Shown here piece by piece: positions 47,913 through 58,793 of a DNA stretch of 64,000 bases. A model generated the notes under the pieces. It worked only from the letters and a program-made list of their open reading frames with translations. It ran no database searches and was not told the origin of the DNA. This stretch comes from Brachypterus glaber (Eukaryota; Arthropoda; Insecta; Coleoptera; Kateretidae), in the NCBI GenBank assembly GCA_958510825.1, contig OY294049.1, positions 27,238,986-27,302,985 of the forward strand, read 5' to 3'. A program made the translations under genes and the position numbers. How positions within the stretch are numbered: position 1 is the first letter of the stretch; the number at the start of each line of letters is the position of its first letter.

Positions 47913-48380
47913 CGCAAGACTTTCAATGGGAAAATAATATATTTATATGTACAAGGAGCTCCCACACTTATAGATTATAGCATAAACCCGCGATTTCGTC
48001 GGCTCGCCGAGAAATTAACATTAAAACATAATCAATGGCCGTCCAAAGGCTTGCATAACCCTAATACAATAAAACAATGTCGTGATTGGCTTGAGTTGTC
48101 GTCAAATGTTCTCTTATAACATTATGTTTATGGTTATGTGCGCTTTGATTTTATAGCAAAGAGACCGCTTAAAAAGGAATCAGAAGGGTCCATATTAATT
48201 TTTTAATACAATAAAATACAAAACTAATGTTTCCTGTTTAATCATAGCAAAAGGCTTGAATCAAAAAAACAAAGGGCTTGTTTTAACTTTTCAGCAAAAG
48301 GCCCTTAAAAAAGAAAGAGCCCGCGCTTTGATTAAGAATTATCAATAAATTGCTTAATTTCTACTTTTATATTTTCAATA
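47913..48380. other. Non-coding spacer
   Basis: GCTCCCACACTTATAGATTA at 47947 has an inverted copy at 57522. The block 48180-48340 resembles the 42550-44000 repeat (AGAAGGGTCC; GGCCCTTAAAAAAG; GCCCGCGCTTTGAT). Confidence 0.5.
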
Positions 48381-50079
48381 TACAGGGTGGCCCAACGAAA
48401 ACGAAACAGATGAGTTTTCAGGTAGTATATTTCAGTATATTCATTCGTTTTCGAGATATTTAAAATTAAACAGCGCACTTCGTTTCTTATTCAATTAAAA
48501 AAGTACAGATAAGGAATTTTTGGCAGAAAAACAATGAGAATAGTAGAATAAAGTTTATTAATTTATTAGGTGCTTAAAATGTCTGCCACCAACTTCCATA
48601 CAAAAATACAAATTTTGTTCAAAACACTTTCTAACATTCTGACGTATTTGGGAAGTTATTTGACGGCATTCATCTACGATACGTTGTAGCAACTCTTGTA
48701 GGGACCCCGGCATTGTTGCGTAAATTTTATTTTTTAAATGACGCCACAGGAAAAAGTCTAGGGGATTCAAATCTGGATATCTGGCCGGCCATTCCAGAGA
48801 TCCTCTTCGTCCAATCCATTGTTCAGGAATCATTCGGTCCAAAAACTCTATAACACGCAGTGCATAGTGTGGAGGTGTTCCATCTTGTTGAAAAATTAAA
48901 TGGTCTTCCAAGTAGCGGTCATCGTTTTCAACAATATCGACCAGTAAGGGATGAACTAGGTCTTCTAGTAATTTCGAATACTTCTCTCCTGTTAGGTTAC
49001 CATCAAGAAAAATGGGACCAACCAGGCGATCTCCGAAAATACCTGCCCAGACATTAAGTTTTTGAGGAGTTTGAATATGTACTTAGTGGAAAACCGTTGG
49101 ATTTACATCTGACCAGTAACGAAAATTATGGTGAATGACAGTTGAGTTAAGAAAAAACGTACACTCGTCTGAAAAGCAGATATTGAAAAGAAAATTATCA
49201 TCATTACCTATTTTTTCATTCATAGTTTCGCAAAACTCCAGTCGCCGGTCAAAATCATCCTCATTTAATTCATGGACTAAATTAATCTTGTAAGGATGAA
49301 ATTTATGAGCTTTAAGGATCCGTTGGATGGTCGTTCTAGGAATATTGGTAACCGTAGCTAATTTCCTCGTGCTCAAAGTTGGGTCAGCAACAACTTGTCC
49401 TAAAACTCCTACCTCAGTAGCTTCATTCCTGACCGGACGTTCACGTTCAGGTCCAAAGTTCCGTTTTTTGTTCGCTACTGATCCTGTTTCTTGTTTCTCG
49501 AAACTTCGCCGCCAATTCCAAAACGAATTTTCTATTCACATGCCTATTCGGATGGTGTTCATTAAATAAATTTGCTGCACGATTTCCGCACTCACTATTT
49601 TTATAAAAAAGCATAATGATTTCAACTCTTTCTGCAATACTGTAAACCATTGTTGAATGAAACTGAATTAATATTGTGTACTTAAAAGACTAATGAAGGT
49701 TTTTTTTATGATTCGACAGTTTTTCTCCACGATTTTTCTCAAATTCCTTATCTGTACTTTTTTATTTGAATAAGAAACGAAGTGCGCTGTTGCAAGTTTA
49801 ATTTTAAATATCTCGAAAACGAATAAATAGAATTTGAGTTTTTTTTTCAAAATACTCAGTGGAGCAAGACCTTTTAAATGAGGTATTACTTGCCCCATCA
49901 TACCTATTCAAATTTTAGGGGTTGTAACCACTGCGCGAAGGGATGAAACGATTTGCAAGTGAAATCTAGTGCAAAAGATGTCCCCCCCGAAACTAAAGTT
50001 GATGTGTTTTTGCGTTTTTTTTAAATCACTGCTTACTGCCTGAAAGTCCTCTGTTTTGTTTTCGTTGGGCCACCCTGTA
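48381..50079 (-). mobile_element. Mariner-type transposon (DD41D), 1.7 kb, degenerate
   Basis: Ends: TACAGGGTGGCCCAACGAAA at the left and TTTCGTTGGGCCACCCTGTA at the right (one mismatch just inside), with TA at both borders. The inverted homology extends much further inward: TTCGTTTTCGAGATATTTAA / AACAGCGCACTTCGTTTCTT / AAGTACAGATAAGGAATTTT (48438-48525) is inverted at 49735-49830, with about 190 bp of extra sequence in the right end. A minus-strand transposase with two frame breaks lies between. Confidence 0.9.
48558..49650 (-). pseudogene. Mariner/IS630-type transposase, two frameshifts
   Basis: From N to C: HTH start MVYSIAERVEIIMLFYKNSE with NRKFVLELAAKFRETRN; after a frame break near 49470, a second HTH (RKLATVTNIPRTTIQRILKA; HKFHPYKINLVHELNEDDFD); the first catalytic Asp in FNICFSDECTFFLN; a second break near 49085; then VWAGIFGDRLVGPIFLDGNL, the second Asp in LIFQQDGTPPHY and the third acidic residue in PDLNPLDFFLWRHL. 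Counting residues between the second and third Asp gives 41, i.e. DD41D, a spacing reported for the Visitor-like group of Tc1/mariner. All three catalytic residues survive. The protein would cut and paste the element; it is inactivated by the frame breaks. Confidence 0.85.
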
Positions 50080-51182
50080 TAAAAGTATAGCCATTACCCG
50101 TCGCGGCTTCGCCCGCGAAACTTTTGAGCTGTAAGTAACATTGTTAGTCGAATATTTTGATTTGAAGGTTTAATTTACTAATTCTAAATGGTTCAACTTT
50201 GGGTTTTAATTTGTTTTTATCATTATTACCAAATACTTTATAAAGTTCACTGTTGCGGTATTATATAATATAGCAGTGAAGGCCTTTCTTCGAACGGGTT
50301 AGTTAAAAACTTAAATAAGTTTTCTCTTTACTACCCTTGTTTAATAATTTCCTCGCAATCAAGGTGAGTATTTTTTTTAATTTTCGATATCAATAAAGTA
50401 CATTTCTGCCAAATATCGAAATTGTAAAGTAAGAGGTCTCTGAGATACTCACACTTTTTAAAAATGCCTAATCTTTAAAATATGTTCCCCTTAAAACTAA
50501 AATATCACAATTTTCACCCCCTTAGTTGTCGAATATCGAAAATTCTGAAACACATTTCTTTTCGATTTTGATAAAAAACATTTTTGCTAAATACGAAGAA
50601 TCCAGATTAAGAGATCTGAGATACGCACACTATTTAAAAAACTTTTCAACCCCCGTTTTACCCCCTTAGGGGTCGAATATCGAAAATTCCTGAAACATGT
50701 ATCATTTCGATGTCGATAAAAAACATTTTTGCCAAATATGAAGAATCTAGATTAAGAGGTCTCTGAGATACGTTCACTTTTTAAAAAACCTTTCAACCTC
50801 CCTGTTACCCCCTTAGGGGGTTAGGTAGAAAAACAGCTTCCTGTGGTATGTATGCTACATTGTGTAATGTACATATTTTCGGGAAAGCTGAATCTCGCCT
50901 TTTCTTTTTAGTATTTATATGTATTATTTCTAAATTATTTTGTAATGAACAAAGAATAAAGAACTTTATTATTATTATTATTATTATATCGAAAAATTCT
51001 GGAACACATACCTTTTCGATTTCGATAAGGAACATTTTTGGCAAATATGATAATTCTAGATTAAGAGGTCTCTGAGATACTCACACTTAAAAAAACCTTT
51101 TAACCCCTGTTTCACCCCCTTAAGGGTTGAATTTCGAAAAATTGCTAACATCATAAAAGGAACAAACTAACCAAATTTTAAG

Positions 51183-51222
<40 letters not shown>

Positions 51223-51543
51223 GTAAAGCCCGTTCTTCGAACGGGTTAGACAAAAACTTAAGTTAGTTCTCTTTTTAAAAAAAAACAGTTTTACCCCCTT
51301 AGGGGCCGAATATCGAAAAACCCTGAAAAACGTATCTTTTCGATTTCGATAAAGAACATTTTTGCCAAATATGAAGATTAAGAGGTCTATAAGATACGCA
51401 CAAACCTTTCAACCCCCATTTCACCCCATTAAGGGTACTTTTCGAAAAATTGCTTCTTAGTGGGTCAACTGTCAAAATTTCAAGTTTCTAGGTCAAGGGG
51501 TTTGGCTGGGCGTTGATTCTGTCAGTCAGTCAGTTAGTCAGTC
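50080..51543. repeat. Tandem array of about 155-bp units starting CCCGTCGCGGCTTCGCCCGC
   Basis: The region opens with CCCGTCGCGGCTTCGCCCGC (50098), a start found in several insect repeat families. Six or seven diverged units follow, each with CATTTTTGCCAAATATGAAG, TCTAGATTAAGAGGTCTCTG, AGATACGCACACTTTTTAAA, TTTACCCCCTTAGGGGTCGA and ATATCGAAAA. TTCTTCGAACGGGTTAG occurs at 50285 and 51233. A 165-bp piece with a (TTA)n tail (50826-50995), probably a retroposed LINE 3' end, interrupts one unit. The array closes with a CAGTCAGTCAGTTAGTCAG tract (51520). Frames across it are not genes. Confidence 0.75.
51186..51221 (+). repeat. (GA)n microsatellite
   Basis: About 18 GA units within the 155-bp-unit array. 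Confidence 0.95.
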
Positions 51544-51669
51544 GGAGAGGGTCCACAACTGATTTTTTCAGGTTTAGTTTAGTTTAGTTTAGTTTAGTTG
51601 TTTATTCATGTTAATAAGGCCTTACAATTGTCATACAAAAAATACATTTAAAAAATAAATAAATCACAT

Positions 51670-54456
51670 TTAAATAACATCAATATGTTTAAGATTATTA
51701 ATTATATCACAGATGGAGTAGAAACAGTTTTCTATGAAAAAGTTTTTTATATGTAGCTTAAATTGTTTAAGGGGTAGGGTTTTTACCCCTGTAGGTAGCT
51801 GATTATAGGCAAGAGGGCCATAATAGTTTGTGCCATTTTTAGACCTGTCAATACGATGGAAATCTAAGTAGATATCATCATTCTGACGGGTAGGAAAGGT
51901 GTGAATGTTTTTGTGTAAAGAATAACGATTATAATTTTTCTTCACATAAAGGAGACACTCCAACATATACATGGACGGTAGTGTAAGGATTTTAAGATCG
52001 CTAAAGCTCTGGGTGCAATCTTCCCTATATTCTAATTTATTAAGGATTCTGATTGATCGACGTTGAAGTCCGAAGATTCTATCAACAGAAGTGGCATGCC
52101 CCCAGGCTATAAGAGCGTAGCTAAGTCTACTATGAATGCTAGCGTAATATACAGTTTTCAGTACATCTGGGGTAACTACTCCAGCCAAACTCCTTAATGC
52201 ATATATGCTTTTCACCAAGTTACTGGTCACAAAGTTGGTATGTTTTTCCCAAAGTAAGCCGTTATCGATATGGACACCCAAGAAGCGAAGGGACTCGGGA
52301 TTTGCAAAGTCACCGCAGTCTCTAAGAGTGAATACCATAACTTCGGTTTTGGATTCATTTAGGTTTAGTTTATTTGCAGCGAACCAGTCGCTGGCATCTA
52401 ACTGCGCTTGTTTCAGGTCATCTAGCAGAGAAGACAAGTATTTACTTTTTTTGCGCATATTCGTGTCATCCGCGAACAAAACAAAATCAGTGTCAGGAGA
52501 ACAGCTCTTTATATCGTTAATATAAATTAAAAAAAGTGTAGGGCCGAACACCGACCCTTGGGCGACGCCTATAAAAGTAAAGAGGGGTTCTGACTGATTA
52601 CCATTTGATGACACTATTTGCTCGCGGCTGAACATGAATGATACTATTAGATCGATACTTTCTTTAGAGAAACCGTAAAAACTCAACTTCTGTGCCAAAA
52701 TCTCTGGGTCAACGCAGTCAAATGCCTTTGACAGGTCGCACCAAATTGAACCCGTGTATAATCCCGAGTCGAATCCCTCAGTTATGGCATCAAGAAACTC
52801 ATTTATTGCATCTGCAGTAGATCTTCCATGTCTGAAGCCGAACTGGGACGTATTAAACAGATTATTCAGTTCAAAGAATCCCACGATTTGCTTCTTAAGT
52901 GCCTTCTCGAATATTTTTGAGAACAGAGGCGTGATAGAGATCGGCCTATAGTTTGAAGGATCGTCTTTAGGTCCTTTTTTATGAATTGGGACGATTTTTC
53001 TTACTTTTAGGGATTGAGGATATATACCAGAACTTATACATTCATTGTACAATATTGATAGCGGTAATGAAATTAGTTTGGAAATAGATTTAATTATTTT
53101 AACATTTATACCATAGTAATCAATAGTTGAACTGTTTTTTAAGTCTTTTATTATGTCCTCAATCTCGTTACTAGACAAATTTTGGAAACTAAATTTGAGT
53201 TTTTCCGAATTATTTATTGGGCTTTTTAAATATTCTCTAAAGTTTTTGTTTGACTGAGGTATTTTAGACCGCAGTGAAACAGGAATATTTGCAAAGAAGT
53301 TGTTAAACTCATCTGGTAATATTTTTGTGGTTTGCTGTTTAATTTTACAAGGTTTGTTGCTGTTTATTACTCTCCAGACTGCCTTCTGAGGATTGTCAGA
53401 AGCGGCAATATATTCTGAGTGTGCCTTGGTTTTTGCCTGAAGTATAGCTTCTTTATATTTTTTTCTATACATGTTTGTAATGTTAGTAATTTCGGGGTTA
53501 TTTTCATATTTGGATACTTCATACATAAACCTAAGCCTTTCTCGCATGTTTCTGATGTTATTGTTGAACCAGTTTACAATTGGCTTTTTTTGAGCTTCTA
53601 TAATATACTTTGTTTTTTCTGGGAAGGCAGTTTGCAGAGCATTTGTGATTTTTTTCAGAAAAACATCAAATTTAGTGTCTGGGTTTTTGTTTGTTTCTGA
53701 TATAAAAGTCCAGTCAATGTTGTTGACCAGTGTATGTAAACTTTTTAATCCTGCTTCAGTTATGGGCCTAGAGACGATCCTTTTTTTTGGGACTTTAGTT
53801 TGTTTAACTTTAATTATTACACCATTGTGATCTGAACTAATAAGACATAGCACATTAGTGGAATAATAGTTTTTGGGCAGATTAGTAAATATGTTGTCAA
53901 TGCATGCCAGGCGTCTGGTTGGATCCGTTATTGTTTGATGGAGGTTAAATGACTGCATAATGTCTAGCATTTTAGTGGTGTTACTATTTTTTATGTTAAA
54001 GTGAATATTAAAATCCCCATTTATTAGTATGTCGCCCCTAAATGAAGAAATCTTATTTAAAAGTTTATTTAAAGTTTGAAAATATGTATCCAAATTATTT
54101 ATGGATGAGGATCTGTATATTGTTATTATAAGTAAACTAGTTTTTGGTCTATTATATTCTACAGCACAAACTTCACAATGAAGTTCCACTGACAGTTTCA
54201 TGAGGTCATTCCTAACAGTACAATATTGAGCTAATTGATTGGTAGAGAAAATACATACCCCATTTCGAGTGTTAATTGTTCTTGAATAGCTACCTACAAG
54301 GGTGTAACCAGTAATGTTTATATAATCAAATTCACTGTTAACTAGCCAGTGTTCACTAAAACAAATAAAGCCGTTTTCCAACTGGATATTATTTTGTAGC
54401 TGGTCTTCTAATATATGTAGCTTGTTCCGTAAGCATTGTATGTTTAGGTGGAACAC
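51670..54456 (-). CDS. LINE ORF2 protein: APE endonuclease and reverse transcriptase, intact frame
   Basis: 928 uninterrupted codons. Endonuclease: FHLNIQCLRNK at the N-terminus, metal-binding Glu in SEHWL (34-38), NGDFN (146-150), SDHNG (208-212). RT: NYRPISITPLF (502-512), SQFGFRHGRSTADA (537-550), motif A CDLSKAFD (573-580), VAQGSVFGPTLFLIYIND (631-648), motif C FADD (661-664), thumb LRFLGVHIDNGLLW, then SYALIAWGHA and a C-terminal region ending in an FKLHIKNFFIENCFYS-type motif. All catalytic residues are present. The frame opens with GTG at 54456 and has no upstream ATG; it overlaps the end of ORF1 in the -1 frame, so initiation must be by reinitiation, non-AUG start or frameshift. It performs target-primed reverse transcription in the nucleus. 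Confidence 0.85.
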   Translation of the reverse strand: MFHLNIQCLRNKLHILEDQLQNNIQLENGFICFSEHWLVNSEFDYINITGYTLVGSYSRTINTRNGVCIFSTNQLAQYCTVRNDLMKLSVELHCEVCAVEYNRPKTSLLIITIYRSSSINNLDTYFQTLNKLLNKISSFRGDILINGDFNIHFNIKNSNTTKMLDIMQSFNLHQTITDPTRRLACIDNIFTNLPKNYYSTNVLCLISSDHNGVIIKVKQTKVPKKRIVSRPITEAGLKSLHTLVNNIDWTFISETNKNPDTKFDVFLKKITNALQTAFPEKTKYIIEAQKKPIVNWFNNNIRNMRERLRFMYEVSKYENNPEITNITNMYRKKYKEAILQAKTKAHSEYIAASDNPQKAVWRVINSNKPCKIKQQTTKILPDEFNNFFANIPVSLRSKIPQSNKNFREYLKSPINNSEKLKFSFQNLSSNEIEDIIKDLKNSSTIDYYGINVKIIKSISKLISLPLSILYNECISSGIYPQSLKVRKIVPIHKKGPKDDPSNYRPISITPLFSKIFEKALKKQIVGFFELNNLFNTSQFGFRHGRSTADAINEFLDAITEGFDSGLYTGSIWCDLSKAFDCVDPEILAQKLSFYGFSKESIDLIVSFMFSREQIVSSNGNQSEPLFTFIGVAQGSVFGPTLFLIYINDIKSCSPDTDFVLFADDTNMRKKSKYLSSLLDDLKQAQLDASDWFAANKLNLNESKTEVMVFTLRDCGDFANPESLRFLGVHIDNGLLWEKHTNFVTSNLVKSIYALRSLAGVVTPDVLKTVYYASIHSRLSYALIAWGHATSVDRIFGLQRRSIRILNKLEYREDCTQSFSDLKILTLPSMYMLECLLYVKKNYNRYSLHKNIHTFPTRQNDDIYLDFHRIDRSKNGTNYYGPLAYNQLPTGVKTLPLKQFKLHIKNFFIENCFYSICDIINNLKHIDVI

Positions 54457-54458
54457 AA

Positions 54459-55470
54459 TTAAGGAGTTGTTGTTGGCAATGAATGTTTCTGAAAATTTTC
54501 CTTGTTGGCTTCATGCTTACGGAAGTCGAAACGTTTAAAACCTACGCCTCTAGGCCAAAAGGATTTATTATAGAGCTGGTCTTTCAGTGCGAAGTCAGCT
54601 CCGAACATAAAACATTTATTTTGGTTGATATCTGTGGGTAGTTCTTTAATGACAAATTCAGAGTGGTATTTTTTGTCGGTTTTCATCTTAATCATGCTTA
54701 AAACGGTGTCTGCTGTTTTTTCCCTTTTAATGCGGTTTATATATAACCAAACTTTCGGACAGACAGCAAAGTTTTCAGTATCATTTGATTCCCCGACGGT
54801 TTTACTTTTTTTTGGTGCAGATTTATGTATATTTGTCGCTTTTGGTACGTTTTCTTTGATTTGGGGCACAGGAACAACATTTTGCGCTTGGTGAGTCTTA
54901 ATACGCAGTATTTCGTTACTTTCCAATGTTTGTGTTGTGGTTGCAGGGGTTTTGATTACGTTGACAGGTAAGTTGGCTGCCCTGCCGTTCGGGGTTTCAA
55001 AATTGCGCGCCATTTGCAATGGACGTTGCTCTAGGTTGGTGATCCTGGATTGGTTCAAAACATTGCTGTAGGACTTTTGGTTTTTTATGTTATTTTGTTC
55101 AATGATAGCGTTTTTATTTTCTAGGAGTAAAGTTTGGTTTCTTTCTAATAATAATTGATTATTTTGTTTGAGAATTAGGTTTTTATCCTTAGTTTCTTCT
55201 AGTAGATCTTTTAAGTATTTAATTTCCAGTAGTAATTTGTCATTTAGCTGACTTACGTGGCTGTTTTTTTTGCTGATTCTCTCCTGTAGGTTCACAACAT
55301 ATGATTTTGTTGTCATCCACGGTCACAAATTTGCTTCTTTCAGCACAGCTTGCATGGAATATTGAATAACAGTTAATGCACACACTTATTTTACATTTTT
55401 TGGTTTTACAACACATAAATACTTGTTGATTTTCGGAGAGCTCTGACGATTCACCGTCATCGCCCGCCAT
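54459..55470 (-). pseudogene. LINE ORF1 protein: PHD-like finger and coiled coil, one frame break
   Basis: Starts with ATG at 55470 (MAGDDGESSELSENQQVFMC). A PHD-like Cys/His finger follows (CKTKKC, CINCYSIFHASC, ICC), then an A-rich run at 55265-55274 where one extra A (8 A) shifts the frame; removing one would join it to the downstream 285-codon frame. That part begins with a heptad-rich coiled coil (LNDKLLLEIKYLKDLLEETK onward, to about residue 80), a low-complexity linker and a basic C-terminal domain (VCPKVWLYINRIKREKTADT). PHD-type ORF1s with coiled coils are typical of CR1-group LINEs and bind RNA. The A-run lesion could also be a sequencing error. Confidence 0.75.
54492..54498 (-). 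other. Candidate -1 frameshift heptamer at the ORF1-ORF2 overlap
   Basis: On the minus strand, ORF1 codons GAA AAT TTT contain A AAT TTT, which fits the X XXY YYZ slippery rule in the correct phase. It lies inside the short window where the ORF2 frame is open upstream of the ORF1 stop (between an upstream TGA and the TAA at 54459-54461). A -1 slip would read straight into ORF2. No downstream structure could be tested. Confidence 0.35.
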
Positions 55471-56988
55471 CTTAACTTAAAATCAGGTCCCGCCATGCCC
55501 TCGAAAGTGGCCAAATATCATTCTAACAATTTTTTTTCAATTGAAGTATACACTATGTACAAACGAAACCAAAAAAAAAGAAAACAAAATACATAAAATT
55601 CAATTTTTCAGCACGATATTTTGGGCAGTTTTTAGCATATTTTTTTTCAAATTTGTGAGCATAGCTCTTTCTGAGAGAATGAGCGATGTAAGTGATTTAT
55701 TTATCAATAGTTTTTCATAGAACTATTCAAGACCTTTAATTTAAGAGCTGGTGGAAGTCTCTTGGTGCTCTGGAGCCAAAGTTATGGAATTTTTAAAACT
55801 TTGTAATCGTCGAGGGATCCAAATACACCGGCACACAAAAAAATCTCGAGTGCGGCAGATCAGACTAATCAATTCTTACGTATTTTGGGTCGCTGAATCT
55901 GAATCCGAGGTCACAATTTAAAAGTTAGTGTTAAATTGGCGGATTCAATATGGCGGATTAGATTTTTTACAGTTGCTCGGATTTGCTTGAAACTTGGTAC
56001 TCGGGGGTTTTTGGGGTTGCTGTTTACGAATCTGCTAGTTTACCAAAACTCAAAATGGCGGATCCAATATGGCGGATTAGATTTTTTTAAGTTTCTCGGC
56101 TTTGTTAAAACTTGGTACTCGGGGATTTTTGGAGTCGCTGATTATGAATCTGGTGCCAGTTTTCCCAAATTCAAAATGAAGGATCCTATATGGCTGATTA
56201 GATTTTTTGCAGTTGCTCGGATTTGCTTGAAACTTGGTAATCGGGGATTTTTGGGGTCGCTGATTACGAATCTATTGCCAGTTTTTCAAAATTTAAAATA
56301 GAGGATCCAATATGGCGTATTCAATTTTCCGAGAAACTTTAAAAAATCTAATCAGCCATATTGGATCCGCCATTTTTAATTTTAAAAAGCTGGCACCAGA
56401 TTTGTAATTAGAGACCCCAAAAACCCCGGAGTACCAAGTTTCAATAAAATCCGAGCAACTTAAAAAAATCTAATCCGCCATATTGGATCCGCCATTTTGA
56501 ATTTTGGTAAACTAGCAGATTCGTAATCAGCCACCCCAAAAACCCCCGAGTACCAAGTTTCAAGCAAATCCGAGCAACTGTAAAAAATCTAATCCGCCAT
56601 ATTGAATCAGCCAATTTAACGCTAACTTTTAAATTCTGACCTCGGATTCAGATTCAGCGACCCAAAATACGTAAGAATTAATTAGTCTGGTCTGCCGCAC
56701 TCGAGATTTTTTTTGTGTGATTTGCATTTTTTTGCATATATATACTTCAATCAAAAAAATAATTGAAAATGATATTCGGTGTATAAGCTTTTATAAACAT
56801 CATTATTTATAAAATAATTACGAAAATGTCGAATTTTCGCCAATTCGGACTTTCGAGGGCATGGCGCCACCTGAAAAAATCAGTTGTGGAGCCTCTCCTT
56901 GTAAAGTTTTTCTATTTATGACAAAGCATCCGAAAATTACTATTAGAAGTGAAATAAAAAATATATTTAAAAAACGATGCAACTTAAT

Positions 56989-57399
56989 ATACACGGTGTA
57001 TTTGAAATAGGGTCCAAGTGTTACAACTTTTTTTATGTATTTTGAACTGAGGAATCATATACCAAAAATAAAATTACAAAAAAGTTACACAGAAAATTTT
57101 TTTTGACAAAAAACTGATAAGGCGCCCCCGTTTCGCACGCCTCTGGTTAAAATAACTACATAAAATAACATACGAAGATGAGCCTTATTAAGATTAGTTC
57201 AGGTGCAAAACCTCGTTGCTATATCTCAAAGGGTTCCTGAGTTATTAAATAAAAACCTAATTTTTTAGCAACTTTTAAAGGGGCGTAGCTCCCTTACGAC
57301 GCATTTTTAGACATATATTTATAGGAACTTATTGTCATATTTTCTGATGTAGAATCGCAACCTAACATTTTGGACCCTATTTTAAATACACCGTGTATA
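56989..57399. mobile_element. TA-flanked MITE, about 410 bp
   Basis: ACACGGTGTATTTGAAATAG then GGTCCAA at the left, and TTGGACCCTATTTTAAATAC then ACCGTGT at the right; TIR about 28 bp. The interior is unique (AGGGGCGTAGCTCCCTTACG at 57278) with no ORF. Confidence 0.8.
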
Positions 57400-57943
57400 G
57401 TGATTTGTCGAATATTCGACCAAATTGCAGTGGACCAACTGGAGGTAGGCACGAGGGGTAATTTCACTATCGCGCATCTTCAACCTATCCACAGCAATTC
57501 TCACGATTATTCGTAGAATAATCTATAAGTGTGGGAGCTCCGTTATATCCGTTATAACGATTTACATTACAATTTTGTGAAGGCATATATTTTCTCAGGA
57601 AAAATATGTCCCTTATTTATTTACTAAGGGAATCAGAGATTTACCCAAAGTGTCTTTGGACATAGGCCACATTAATAATAAAATATCATATTGTGACAGA
57701 GTTTTTTTTGTAAAAGTCCTAAAGGACTAAAATAACAAAACCGAAGCAAATAATCATTCTTAAACTAGTCAAACAACATGAAACAAATTGTTTTATTTTA
57801 GATTTGTTATTTTATAACATGTAAGAAAACTAACTTATTTCGCACCATCAAACGTCTATCCCGAGTGCGGAATCATTACGATTGCAAGAAAGTCACTTTC
57901 CGAAGAGTTACGTATAATATTTTTCCTAAGATTCATCAAAGTT
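57400..57943. other. Non-coding spacer
   Basis: ATAATCTATAAGTGTGGGAG at 57521 is the inverse of 47947-47966. Otherwise nothing recognised. Confidence 0.5.
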
Positions 57944-58372
57944 TACACGCAAAATTAACCGGACACTAGAAATTTGCTACAATTTTAATGTGGATTTCCT
58001 TGCGAACTGCTCATCTAATTTTCATTATTTTTTTTAACCGTGAATTGACTCTTTAGTAGCGATGCTATGGTAAAATTTTATATTCTGATTTCAATTTGAG
58101 AATATACAGGGTGAAAAACTAGGAAGAATTTTTTTTACCATGTAGTGTGAATCAGCAATAGCAGCGGATGTTAATTGATATCATACTGTAGTCCTACCTT
58201 TTATGAACATTTTGTTTTTTTATTTACATTATTATCTTTGTTATTAACGAAGATACACTGTTTTAAAGGCAACGCCTCGGATAAAGCATTCGCAAAATTA
58301 ACCGGACACTAGGTTTTTCAGAAAAATATTTTTAATTATACATTTTGTAACAAAAAAAACATCAAATTGTCT

Positions 58373-58475
58373 TCAGTATCGAGTATTTCCTCCTCTAGCT
58401 TGAATGATAGCTCTCATCCTTCGTGGCATACTCTGAATCAAAAAAGCAACATAATCCTGAGATATATGTTCCTAT
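58373..58475 (-). pseudogene. Tc1 transposase C-terminal end, left inverted copy
   Basis: The minus strand reads HISQDYVAFLIQSMPRRMRA followed by IIQARGGNTRY and a stop: the last 33 residues of a Tc1-like transposase. It mirrors the longer copy at 58578-58793 with a few substitutions. Confidence 0.8.
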
Positions 58476-58577
58476 TCCTAGGACAAGCTTAGGCTTATTT
58501 GGGGCTCTCCATGACTGACTTGTATAGTATCACATGCATAAATAAATAAATAAAATAAAATAAATATTCATTTAATA

Positions 58578-58793
58578 GAGCCTGACCTAAACCCTATAGA
58601 GCATATGTGGGACAACCTGGGCAGAAGTATAAGGCAGAACTACGACTAGTTTCGCACAGTAGTTCAGCTGGAACAAGCACTATTAAATGAATGGGAACAG
58701 ATATCTCAGGATTATGTTGCTTCTTTGATTCAGAGTATGCCACGAAGGATAAGAGCTGTCCTAAAAGCTAGAGGAGGAAATACTCGATACTAA
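58578..58793 (+). pseudogene. Tc1 transposase C-terminal end, right copy
   Basis: EPDLNPIEHMWDNLGRSIRQ carries the catalytic Glu (NPIE) of the DD34E triad; after a stop (58647-58649) the frame continues to QDYVASLIQSMPRRIRAVLK, ARGGNTRY and the natural stop. The two earlier Asp and the DNA-binding domains are absent. It points outward to the right TIR. Confidence 0.85.

Larger units (their letters stand above)
51574..55482 (-). mobile_element. Near-full-length CR1/Jockey-group LINE with 6-bp TSD
   Basis: A 3.9-kb element on the minus strand: 12-bp 5' UTR, ORF1 from 55470, ORF2 to 51670, a short 3' UTR and a tail of AACTA pentamers (51574-51600). TCAGGT flanks both sides (51568-51573 and 55483-55488), and the opposite arm of the host palindrome still shows the unoccupied site. 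ORF1 has a single frame break and ORF2 none, so this is a young copy. Confidence 0.9.
51544..56898. mobile_element. Foldback element (about 1.45 kb without its LINE insertion)
   Basis: The left end GGAGAGGGTCCACAACTGAT (51544) and the piece CGCCATGCCCTCGAAAGTGG (55491) are joined in inverted form at the right end: CCACTTTCGAGG-like GACTTTCGAGGGCATGGCGC followed by CACCTGAAAAAATCAGTTGT (56849-56890). Between lie outer arms and an inner palindrome (55848-56720) with diverged tandem units of about 118 bp: GGCGGATTAGATTTTTTACA, TTGCTCGGATTTGCTTGAAA, CTTGGTACTCGGGGGTTTTT, GGGTCGCTGATTACGAATCT, CAAAATGGCGGATCCAATAT. The centre is near 56325. A LINE has inserted into the left outer arm. No transposase ORF. 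Confidence 0.85.
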
